Assembly (NCBI GenBank): GCA_036522155.1
Contig: DATDGI010000244.1
Span: forward strand, 1-18,906
Length of the DNA stretch: 18,906 bases
Reading direction: 5' to 3'
DNA from: UBA9676 sp036522155
GTDB taxonomy: Bacteria > Actinomycetota > Actinomycetes > Streptosporangiales > Streptosporangiaceae
The notes beneath the pieces are model-generated. The model was not told where the DNA came from, did no database searches, and saw only the letters and a program-made list of their open reading frames with translations. Positions 1-6,944 of this stretch are shown here, in pieces. Made by a program: the position numbers and the translations under genes. Within the stretch, counting starts at the first letter, position 1. The number at the start of each line of letters is the position of its first letter.

Positions 1-109
1 GTGGCGGGGGCGCGGTCACCCTCAGCCGGGCCAGGTCTCCCCGGGCCCGGCGGCCCGCCGCGCCCGGGGGCCGGGTGTCAGCGCCGCATCAGGATTGGGC
101 CGGCCGGCA
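1..109. other. Upstream stretch with no assignable gene
   Basis: This is extremely GC-rich sequence before the first gene. One plus-strand frame is open from the window edge to a TAA at 111-113. Its translation is low-complexity and Arg/Pro/Ala-rich, so I cannot tell whether it is the tail of an upstream gene or non-coding. No RNA gene or clear terminator is seen. Confidence 0.3.
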
Positions 110-126
110 TTAAGAACACGTCAAGA
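110..126 (+). promoter_or_regulatory. Direct repeat, possible KdpE-type operator
   Basis: TTAAGA (110-115) and TCAAGA (121-126) match at 5 of 6 bases and their starts are exactly 11 bases apart, one helical turn. This is the usual layout for OmpR/KdpE-family regulators, which bind head-to-tail as dimers. The pair lies 40-57 bases before the sensor kinase start. Autoregulation by the downstream KdpE-like protein is inferred, not shown. Confidence 0.4.
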
Positions 127-166
127 TCATCGGCGCACCACGGGTCATGCGTGTGCACTGAAAGTA

Positions 167-1975
167 ATGGATGCGACTCATCGCCGCCGCGGGCTGCCGG
201 CGCATGTCGCGCTGCCCGTCGGCTTCGCCGCGCTGCTGGCCATCGGGGCCACGGCGGCGGCCACTCATGGCGGGGTGGGAGCCACCGCGGTGCTGGTGCT
301 CGCCGCGATCACCGTCACGGTCGTGGCCGCCGCCGCCGAGCCGCTGGCCGCCCCGGTGATCGGCGTCATCGGCTGGTTCACCGCCGCGGGCTTCTCCCGC
401 GCCCCCTACGCCCAGCTGCGGCTGACCGACCAGGCCGGGCTGAGGGGAGCGGTGGTGATCGGCGGGTGCACCCTGCTGGGCGCGGTGACCGGTGCCCTGG
501 TGCGCGCGCTCGGCTCATCGTTCAGACTGTGGACTGTGGACATGCAGGGCAAGGGCCGGCGGGCCCGCTGGTTCCCGGCCGGTCTCCGCGGGCGCCGGCA
601 ACTGGCCGGTGCCCTGCTCGCGGGCGGCCTGCCGGTTATCACCCTCGCCCTGGTGGCCCTGCGCGCGGATCTCAGCCTCGCCGATGACCTGCTGATCTAC
701 CTGGTGGCCGTGGTGGTCATCGCGGTGGTCGGCGGTTTCTGGCCCGCCGTGCTCGCGGCCATCACCGCCAGCCTGCTGGTCAACTGGTACTTCACCCGCC
801 CGCTGCACACGTTCACGATTGCCGAGCCGCAGAGCCTGCTGGCCCTGCTGCTGTTCATCACAGTGGCGGTGACGGTGAGCAGTGTGGTGCATCTGGCGGC
901 GCGCCGGGCGGTGATCGCCGACCGTAGTAACCGGGACGCGGCCGCGCTGCTGGCCCTGGCGCAGACGGTACTCGGCGGGGCGGACACCCCGGCCACCGTC
1001 CTCGGTCACCTCACCGAAACCTGGGGAGGCCGGGCGGAACTCTCCGAACTGGTCAGCGGCCAGTGGATCCCGGTCGCCGTGAGCGGCAGCGCCCCGGCCG
1101 GGGCGGAGCCCACCCGGCTGCTGGTCCGGCCCGGGCTGGCGCTGCTGGTATCGGGCCAGTCCGCGCCGGTGACCCGGCTGCTGCTGGAGGGATTCGCGGC
1201 CCAGGCCGGGGCCGCCCTCGACCGGGACCGGCTGCGCACCCAGGCCGCCCAGGCGGAGGCGCTGGCCGAGGGTAACCGGATGCGCACCGCCCTGCTCGCT
1301 GCGGTCAGCCACGATCTGCGCACCCCCCTAGCCTCGATCAAGGCGAGCGTAAGCAGCCTGCGCCAGACCGACGTCGCGTGGACGCCGGTCGACGAGGCCG
1401 CATTGCTCGCCACCATCGAAGACGGGGCCGACCGGCTGGACGCGCTCATCGGCAACCTGCTCGATATGAGCAGGCTCACCACCGGGTCACTGCGCCCCTT
1501 TTTGCGGGCCACCTCGATCGACGAGGTCGCGCCGGTGGCGCTGCGCGGGCTGGGCACCGACCTGGCCGTGCAGCTGATGGTCCCGGACGGGCTGCCGCTC
1601 GTCCGTACCGACCCTGGGCTGCTCGAACGGGTCCTGGCCAACCTGCTGGCCAACGCGCTGAGCCACTCGCCCGCCGGCCTGGAGCCGGTCCTGCGCGCGC
1701 AGCAGGCCGGTGACAGCGTGGTGCTCACGGTCGAAGATCACGGGCCGGGTGTGCCCGATCATCTGAAGGCCCGCATGTTCGAGGCGTTCGAGCGGCTGGA
1801 GGACCGGGGCACCGGCAACGGGGTCGGGCTGGGGCTGGCGGTCGCTAAAGGATTCCTGGACGCCATGGGCGGATCGGTGGCCGCGGTGGATACGCCCGGC
1901 GGCGGGCTGACCATGCGGGTGACCCTGCCGGTCGCGGTCACCTCAGCCACCTCCCCGGCGGTGGCCGACCCGTGA
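167..1975 (+). CDS. KdpD-like membrane sensor histidine kinase lacking the N-terminal KdpD/USP domains
   Basis: The protein has 602 residues from ATG 167. Earlier in-frame starts would add a basic, poorly conserved tail. A weak GAAAG precedes this ATG. Residues about 14-115 are hydrophobic, and residues about 148-245 resemble the four-helix DUF4118 membrane domain of KdpD. A GAF-like region (about 255-360) follows, then the kinase core. The phosphorylated His is H382 in SHDLRTPL, the N box lies near N496, the G1 motif is DHGPGVP (about 524-530) and the G2 motif GVGLGLAVAKG lies near 552-562. Classical KdpD is about 850-900 residues and begins with a cytosolic KdpD/USP sensor, which is absent here, so signal input must differ. 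The stop overlaps the regulator start (GTGA). Together they are expected to sense turgor or K+ status. The family call is firm; the exact signal is inferred. Confidence 0.88.
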   Translation: MDATHRRRGLPAHVALPVGFAALLAIGATAAATHGGVGATAVLVLAAITVTVVAAAAEPLAAPVIGVIGWFTAAGFSRAPYAQLRLTDQAGLRGAVVIGGCTLLGAVTGALVRALGSSFRLWTVDMQGKGRRARWFPAGLRGRRQLAGALLAGGLPVITLALVALRADLSLADDLLIYLVAVVVIAVVGGFWPAVLAAITASLLVNWYFTRPLHTFTIAEPQSLLALLLFITVAVTVSSVVHLAARRAVIADRSNRDAAALLALAQTVLGGADTPATVLGHLTETWGGRAELSELVSGQWIPVAVSGSAPAGAEPTRLLVRPGLALLVSGQSAPVTRLLLEGFAAQAGAALDRDRLRTQAAQAEALAEGNRMRTALLAAVSHDLRTPLASIKASVSSLRQTDVAWTPVDEAALLATIEDGADRLDALIGNLLDMSRLTTGSLRPFLRATSIDEVAPVALRGLGTDLAVQLMVPDGLPLVRTDPGLLERVLANLLANALSHSPAGLEPVLRAQQAGDSVVLTVEDHGPGVPDHLKARMFEAFERLEDRGTGNGVGLGLAVAKGFLDAMGGSVAAVDTPGGGLTMRVTLPVAVTSATSPAVADP

Positions 1976-2679
1976 CCCGGGTCCTGGTCGTCGACGATGA
2001 GGCCCCGATCCTGCGTGCCCTGCGGATCAATCTCACCGCCCGCGAGTATCAGGTGACAACCGCCAACGACGGCGCGTCGGGACTGGCCGCGATGGCGCGG
2101 GACCGGCCCGACGTCCTCATCCTTGACCTCGGCCTGCCGGACATGGACGGCATCGAGGTGATCAAGGGCGTGCGGGGCTGGACCGCCACCCCCATCATCG
2201 TGCTGTCCGCCTGGGGCCAGGAGAGCCAGAAGGTAGCCGCTCTGGACGCGGGGGCCGACGACTACGTGACGAAGCCGTTTGGCATGGACGAATTGCTGGC
2301 CCGGCTGCGGGCCGCGGTCCGCCGGGCCTCACCCGCACCGGACGAACCGGTGGTGGTGACCCCCGACTTTACGGTCGACCTGGCGGCCAAGCGGGTGGTC
2401 AGTGATGGTGCCGACGTCCGGCTGACGCCGACCGAATGGCAGCTGCTCGAGGTCCTGGTCCGCCACGCCGGCCGCCTGGTCACCCAACGGCAGCTGCTGG
2501 CCGAGGTGTGGGGACCGCAGTACCAGAGCGAGGCGAACTACCTGCGGGTGTATGCCGCCCAGCTGCGCCGGAAGCTGGAGCCCGATCCGTCCCGGCCGCG
2601 GTACCTGCTCACCGAGCCCGGTATGGGCTACCGCTTTCAGCCCGGGTCGCCGGAATCCGGGCCGGGCCGGAGTTCATAA
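1972..2679 (+). CDS. kdpE: KdpE-like OmpR-family response regulator
   Basis: This 235-residue protein starts at GTG 1972, sharing GTGA with the kinase stop, so translation is coupled. The receiver domain (1-120) has acidic residues D8/D9, phospho-acceptor D52 in LILDLGLPD, switch S79 and K101 in the KPF motif. The winged-helix DNA-binding domain (about 128-225) carries the LTPTEW and GMGYRF signatures typical of KdpE. It should be phosphorylated by the upstream kinase and bind tandem 11-bp repeats. The usual KdpE target, kdpFABC, is not in the window. The adjacent KimA-type transporter is a plausible target, but no matching repeat was found at its promoter. The last 43 bases overlap the end of the convergent transporter gene. 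Confidence 0.9.
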   Translation: MTRVLVVDDEAPILRALRINLTAREYQVTTANDGASGLAAMARDRPDVLILDLGLPDMDGIEVIKGVRGWTATPIIVLSAWGQESQKVAALDAGADDYVTKPFGMDELLARLRAAVRRASPAPDEPVVVTPDFTVDLAAKRVVSDGADVRLTPTEWQLLEVLVRHAGRLVTQRQLLAEVWGPQYQSEANYLRVYAAQLRRKLEPDPSRPRYLLTEPGMGYRFQPGSPESGPGRSS

Positions 2680-5096
2680 CTCGGGTTGTACATCGTCCGC
2701 TGGTCGTGGATCTGCGTGATCCGCCCTTGTACGACGATCCGGCGGCCGGGGCGGATGCCCCGGATGGCACGGCGGCCCAGCCAGATCAGGTTCAGGCTGC
2801 CGGTGCCGTCCCACAGATCGGCCTCCATGGTCTGGCTGGTGCCGCGTGGCCGCAGGGTGACCGCGCGCAGGACGCCGGCCACGCTGACGAATTCGTGGTC
2901 GGGGCAGTCAGCTATCGGGGTAGCGCTGGCCACGCTCGCCTCGGCCTGCAGATCCTGGGCGTCGAGCAGGTCGCGGTCGGCGATCAGCCGCTGCAGGGGA
3001 TTGCTCCCCATCCGCGGCGGGCTGGCCGCCCGGGCGGTCGCGGTGACCGGCGCTGGCCGGGCGGCCGGGACCGGCGGTGCCGGGCCGGGCGGTGCCGGGT
3101 CAGCGGCCGGGGAGGACGGTGCCGGGGCGGTGCCCGCCGCGCGGTGGCCGCCGTCGTCCAGCCCGGCCGCTTGCCGCAGCTCCATCGCCGACCGCAGCTG
3201 GTAGGGGACGCTGGCGACGACCACCCCCGGCTGGAGCAGCAGCCGGGTCTTGAGCCGCAGGGCGCTCTGATTGTGCAGGAGCTGTTCCCACCAGTGGCCG
3301 AGCACGTACTCGGGGAGGTAGAGAGTCACGATGTCGTGCGGGCTCTCCCGGCGTAGCCGCTTGACATAGTCCACGACCGGCCGGGTGATCTCGCGGTACG
3401 GTGACGCCACCACGGTCAGCGGCACCGGGATGCCGCTGCGGTCCCATTCCTGCCCCAGGGCCAGGGTTTCCGCCTCGTCCACCTCCACGGTCACCGCTTC
3501 CAGGTAGCTCGGCCGGGTGGCGCGGGCATAGGCGAGCGCACGCAGGGTCGGCAGGTGCAGCTTGGACACCAGGACGATGGCCCGGTTCCGGGCGGGCAGG
3601 GTAATCGCCAGATCGCGCGGCGGGGCCAGTTCCACTGCGACCCGTTCGTAGTGCCGCCGGATCCCGCGCATCCCCAGCCAGATGAGCGGCATGGCCACGA
3701 CCACGATCCAGGCGCCGCTGACGAACTTGGTGACCAGCACGATGACCAGGACCACGGCCGTGAAACAGGCGCCGATGGTATTGATCACCCGGGTCCTCAT
3801 CATGTGCCGCCGCACCCGGGTGTCGGTCTCCGTGCGCAGATGCCGGTTCCAGTGCCGGATCATGCCGGTCTGGCTGCACACGAACGACACGAACACGCCG
3901 ATGATGTAGAGCTGGATCAGCCGGGTAGGGGAGGCCTGGAAGATCACGATCAGCAGGATCGCGAACCCGGACAGCAGCAGAATCCCGTTGCTGAACGCCA
4001 GCCGGTCGCCCCGGGTGTGCAGCTGGCGGGGGAGGTACCCGTCCCGCGACAGGATCGAGGCCAGCACCGGGAATCCGTTGAAGGCGGTGTTCGCGGCCAG
4101 CACCAGGATCAGCGCCGTGACGAACTGGAGCAGGTAGAACAGCGGCGACGACTTGCCGAACACGGCCCGGCCCACCTGTGCGATCACCGTGCGCGGGGTG
4201 TGGCCGGGGGCCAGGCCCACCAGATCCTGCGGCGACCCAGCGTGAACATGGGTGACCAGGGCCAGCGCGGTGACTCCGGCGAACATGGTCACCGCGATGA
4301 TGCCGAGCAGCGCGAGCGTGGTGGCCGCGTTCCTGCTCTTGGGTTTGCGGAACGCGGGCACCCCGTTGCTGATCGCCTCCACCCCGGTCAGCGCGGTGCA
4401 GCCGGAGGAGAAGGCGCGCATCAGCACGAACACCAGCAGCAGGCCGGCGTAGGTATGGACGCTGCGGTAGTGGAGGCCCGCGCTTTCTGCCCGCAGGTGG
4501 TCCCCGGCGGCCAGCCGGGACACGCCCCAGGCGATCATCAGCCCGACCACGCCGATGAACAGGTAGGTGGGGACGGCGAACGCCTTCCCCGACTCCCGCA
4601 CACCGCGCATATTCATCACCGCGATGACCGCCACCACGACCACCGCGATCAGCGTCACGTGCGGATTCAGGGCCGGGAACGCAGAAGCCAGATTGGCGAC
4701 CCCGGACGAGACCGAGACGGCGACCGTCAAGGTGTAATCGACCATCAGCGCGCTGGCCACCGCGATCCCTACCCGCGGGCCCAAGTTGGTGCTGGCGACC
4801 TCGTAATCCCCGCCGCCGGAGGGGTAGGCGTGCACGTTCTGCCGGTAGGAGGCGACCACCACCAGCATCAGCAGGCCGACCGCCAGCGCGATCCAGGGCG
4901 TGAACGCGATCAGCGCGATGCCGCCCGCGGATAGCACGATCAGGATCTCCTCCGTCGCGTACGCCACGGAGGACAGCGCGTCGCTGGCGAAGACGGGCAG
5001 GGCGATCCGTTTCGGCAGCAGGGTATGGCTGAGCCGGTCGCTCTGCATCGGGCGGCCGACCAGCACCCGCTTGACGGTCCCCAGCACCATCGGCAC
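2637..5096 (-). CDS. kimA: KimA-type K+/H+ symporter fused to a C-terminal OB-fold domain
   Basis: The protein has 819 residues. Residues 1-642 match Bacillus subtilis KimA (as remembered) along their length: SDALSSVAYATE near 38-49, VDYTLTVAVS near 119-128 and ALTGVEAISN near 235-244. The residues I recall as K+-binding in KimA are all present: D39, Y46, Y121, T124, S128, T237 and E240. Twelve membrane helices are expected, followed by a cytosolic domain. KimA imports K+ with H+ and in Bacillus is inhibited by c-di-AMP. A Pro/Ala-rich linker (about 643-695) leads to residues 696-819, an OB-fold domain with LDAQDL, DGTGS, LGRR and a terminal YNPSYEL. Similar domains are separate small actinobacterial proteins encoded near trk K+ genes. 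The start is GTG 5096; ATG 5090 is the alternative. No Shine-Dalgarno is seen and the message is probably leaderless. The 3' end overlaps kdpE. Confidence 0.9.
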   Translation of the reverse strand: MPMVLGTVKRVLVGRPMQSDRLSHTLLPKRIALPVFASDALSSVAYATEEILIVLSAGGIALIAFTPWIALAVGLLMLVVVASYRQNVHAYPSGGGDYEVASTNLGPRVGIAVASALMVDYTLTVAVSVSSGVANLASAFPALNPHVTLIAVVVVAVIAVMNMRGVRESGKAFAVPTYLFIGVVGLMIAWGVSRLAAGDHLRAESAGLHYRSVHTYAGLLLVFVLMRAFSSGCTALTGVEAISNGVPAFRKPKSRNAATTLALLGIIAVTMFAGVTALALVTHVHAGSPQDLVGLAPGHTPRTVIAQVGRAVFGKSSPLFYLLQFVTALILVLAANTAFNGFPVLASILSRDGYLPRQLHTRGDRLAFSNGILLLSGFAILLIVIFQASPTRLIQLYIIGVFVSFVCSQTGMIRHWNRHLRTETDTRVRRHMMRTRVINTIGACFTAVVLVIVLVTKFVSGAWIVVVAMPLIWLGMRGIRRHYERVAVELAPPRDLAITLPARNRAIVLVSKLHLPTLRALAYARATRPSYLEAVTVEVDEAETLALGQEWDRSGIPVPLTVVASPYREITRPVVDYVKRLRRESPHDIVTLYLPEYVLGHWWEQLLHNQSALRLKTRLLLQPGVVVASVPYQLRSAMELRQAAGLDDGGHRAAGTAPAPSSPAADPAPPGPAPPVPAARPAPVTATARAASPPRMGSNPLQRLIADRDLLDAQDLQAEASVASATPIADCPDHEFVSVAGVLRAVTLRPRGTSQTMEADLWDGTGSLNLIWLGRRAIRGIRPGRRIVVQGRITQIHDQRTMYNPSYELRPGPDSGDPG

Positions 5097-5102
5097 GAGC
5101 GC

Positions 5103-5132
5103 ATGCTAGAGCCCTGGCTGGCCGTCCGTAAA
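5103..5132 (-). promoter_or_regulatory. Leaderless promoter of the KimA-type gene
   Basis: Reading the minus strand, TTTACG (5132-5127, -35-like) is followed after 18 bases by TAGCAT (5108-5103, TANNNT -10). Six bases then separate it from GTG 5096. This spacing puts transcription initiation at or next to the start codon, which fits the lack of a ribosome binding site. Confidence 0.5.
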
Positions 5133-5172
5133 CCGCGGGTGACCGCTTCCCGCGGCAACCCGGGCCGCCCGT

Positions 5173-5178
5173 TAGGCT
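5173..5178 (+). promoter_or_regulatory. -10 element of a leaderless promoter for the alpha/beta hydrolase
   Basis: TAGGCT lies exactly six bases before ATG 5185, mirroring the arrangement of the divergent transporter gene. No convincing -35 box or Shine-Dalgarno is present, so initiation at the A of ATG is likely. Confidence 0.5.
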
Positions 5179-5184
5179 CGGGCC

Positions 5185-6093
5185 ATGCCAGACCAGCGGC
5201 TCACGGTGGGCACTCCCGATGGCCGGCAGCTGGACGTGCTGCTGGCCGGCCCGGATGACGGCCTGCCGCTCCTCTTCCACACCGGGACACCGGGCGGGCT
5301 CGTGCCGTGCCGGTGGGTGGCTGAGGCGGCGGCGGCGCACGGGCTGCGGACGGTGATGTACGCCCGGCCCGGTTATGGCGGATCGACCCCGCAGCCCGGC
5401 CGCCGCGTCGCCGACTGCGTGGCGGATGTCACCGCCATCCTGGACCGGCTGGGAGCGGCCGAGTTCCTGGCTCTCGGCTGGTCCGGGGGCGGCCCGCACG
5501 CCCTGGCCAGCGCCGCGCTCACCGGCGGCCGGTGCCGGGCGGCCGGGTCGCTGGCCGGGGCGGCACCCCGCTCGGCGGCCGGCCTGGACTGGGTGTCCGG
5601 TATGGGACCGGAGAACATCGAGGAATTCGCCGCGGCCGAGGCCGGCCCGGATACGCTCGGCGGCCTGCTCACCGGCTTGGCGCCCAGCCTGGCCGCGGTC
5701 ACCGGCAGCGACGTGGCGCAGTCCATGGGCGGCCTGCTCTCGGCCGCCGATCAGGCGGTGCTGACCGGCGAGTTCGCCGGCTACCTGGCCGCCTCGATCC
5801 GGGCCGCGCTGAGTACCGGCGTAGCCGGCTGGCGGGACGACGACCTGGCCTTTGTCAGCGACTGGGGGTTCGGCGCGGCCGAGCTGGCGGGGCTGCCCAC
5901 CACGATCTGGCAAGGGGGGCAGGACCGGATGGTCCCGCTCGCCCACGGTGCCTGGCTCGGTTCGCAGGTGCCCGGTGCCCGCATCCACCTGCTGCCGGGG
6001 GAGGGGCACCTGACCCTCATCACCGGCCTGATCGGCCAGGTGCTGGCCGAGCTGGCCAGCCTGGCCGGGCTCCCGGCCGCAGGCAGCCCGTAG
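5185..6093 (+). CDS. Alpha/beta hydrolase
   Basis: This is a 302-residue single-domain hydrolase. The oxyanion-hole region is HTGTPGG (32-38), followed by RPGYGGS (61-67), the usual strand-4 turn. The nucleophile elbow is GWSGGG with S100. The catalytic acid is D247 in GGQDRMVP and the His is H275 in GEGHLTL, so the triad is complete. A helical cap (about 125-235) lies between. No signal peptide is seen, so it should be cytosolic. The fold resembles proline-iminopeptidase or haloperoxidase-like esterases, but the substrate cannot be told. It is transcribed alone, divergent from the K+ transporter and convergent with the HAAS-like gene. A strong hairpin separates it from the latter. Confidence 0.88.
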   Translation: MPDQRLTVGTPDGRQLDVLLAGPDDGLPLLFHTGTPGGLVPCRWVAEAAAAHGLRTVMYARPGYGGSTPQPGRRVADCVADVTAILDRLGAAEFLALGWSGGGPHALASAALTGGRCRAAGSLAGAAPRSAAGLDWVSGMGPENIEEFAAAEAGPDTLGGLLTGLAPSLAAVTGSDVAQSMGGLLSAADQAVLTGEFAGYLAASIRAALSTGVAGWRDDDLAFVSDWGFGAAELAGLPTTIWQGGQDRMVPLAHGAWLGSQVPGARIHLLPGEGHLTLITGLIGQVLAELASLAGLPAAGSP

Positions 6094-6099
6094 CGGTGC

Positions 6100-6130
6100 C
6101 GGCCCGGCGGGGGGATTACCCGCCGGGCTG
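6100..6130. terminator. Bidirectional hairpin between convergent genes
   Basis: CCCGGCGGG (6103-6111) and CCCGCCGGG (6119-6127) are perfect 9-base inverted arms around a 7-base loop, and the flanking bases extend the stem. The hairpin follows the hydrolase stop and covers the stop codon of the convergent gene (6116-6118). There is no T-tract, which is common for terminators of high-GC actinobacteria. Confidence 0.5.
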
Positions 6131-6925
6131 ACGCCGGGCCTTGCGCAGGCAGATCACGAGGGCCACGGCGAACACGAGAGCGGCCACGGTGGCGGCGATG
6201 CCCAGGCTCAGCGGCGCGCCCGCGCCGATGCCGTGCTGGACCGTCTCGATGTCGGCCACGCTGCCGAAGAAGACCAGCGCGGTGATGCCGGCCAGGGCGG
6301 CGCCGAGAAACTCGGCGGTACCGGCCGGCAGTGCGGCCATCGTGGCCTGGTCCCGCCAGCGGGAGCGCAGGAACAGGTAGCCCGCGCCGCCGATCACCCC
6401 GAGCAGCCCGGCCGCGGTGGCCTGCAGCAGGAAATCGCCGGCATGGTCGGCGAGCATGGCCGTGACGCAGGACCGGGTGCCTGGGTCACCGGCCAGCCAG
6501 CGCGCGCAGTCCGCCTGCGTGTAGGTGCCCGGGGGCCACGGCGCGGTCATGAACAGGTTCCCCCGGGCGGCCTGCAGCAGCCGCCCGGCCAGGCCGGCCC
6601 CGCCGACCGCGAGCAGCCCGGCACTGCCGATCAGCGCGCCGGTGAGAACCAGCCGCCGGATCAGTGCGGCCGGTGGGCGGGCGAGGATCGACGGCGGCCC
6701 GCCCGCGGGGTGGACGGGACCGATCCGCTCCAGCGCCTGCACCTGGGCGGTCTGCTCGGGCAGCCCGGCCGCGATCCCCTCGGCCACGGCATCACGCAGG
6801 TGCGCCTCCACCTCGGCCAGCGTGTGCCGGATCTGGCGCGGGCTGCCGGTCAGCGAGACCAGCAGCCGGTCCAGATAGTCCTCGATGACGTCGCCGGCCA
6901 CCGGCCCGGCTTCCGGTTGATTCAT
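6116..6925 (-). CDS. HAAS-like (permease-prefix) membrane protein of unknown function
   Basis: This is a 269-residue protein. Residues about 10-70 form an amphipathic helical domain (EDYLDRLLVSL, then EVEAHLRDAVAEGIAAGL) like the HAAS/permease-prefix domain, which often sits on membrane proteins partnered with PadR-type regulators. Four membrane helices follow, at about 90-117, 166-186, 203-222 and 238-260. A loop between helices 1 and 2 (about 118-165) has two Cys (C140, C153) that could form an extracytoplasmic disulfide. ATG 6925 is six bases after the kinase stop, and AGGA nine bases upstream may be the ribosome site, so it probably ends the redox operon. No PadR gene is nearby. Function is unknown. 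Confidence 0.72.
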   Translation of the reverse strand: MNQPEAGPVAGDVIEDYLDRLLVSLTGSPRQIRHTLAEVEAHLRDAVAEGIAAGLPEQTAQVQALERIGPVHPAGGPPSILARPPAALIRRLVLTGALIGSAGLLAVGGAGLAGRLLQAARGNLFMTAPWPPGTYTQADCARWLAGDPGTRSCVTAMLADHAGDFLLQATAAGLLGVIGGAGYLFLRSRWRDQATMAALPAGTAEFLGAALAGITALVFFGSVADIETVQHGIGAGAPLSLGIAATVAALVFAVALVICLRKARRQPGG

Positions 6926-6944
6926 GCCTAGCTATCCTAGGTAT
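6924..6944. promoter_or_regulatory. Inverted repeat over the HAAS-like gene start
   Basis: The arms ATGCCTAG (6924-6931) and CTAGGTAT (6937-6944) are inverted copies with one mismatch and a 5-base spacer. The repeat spans the kinase stop, a TAGGAT -10-like box (minus strand, 6939-6934) and the ATG. It looks like a PadR-style or other dimer operator, but the short overlap of two gene ends could also create it by chance. Confidence 0.3.

Noticed and set aside
3100..6009. A 969-codon open frame on the minus strand across the transporter and hydrolase genes
   Set aside because: It is an out-of-frame shadow caused by high GC content; its translation is low-complexity Arg/Gly/Pro-rich and conflicts with two well-recognised genes.
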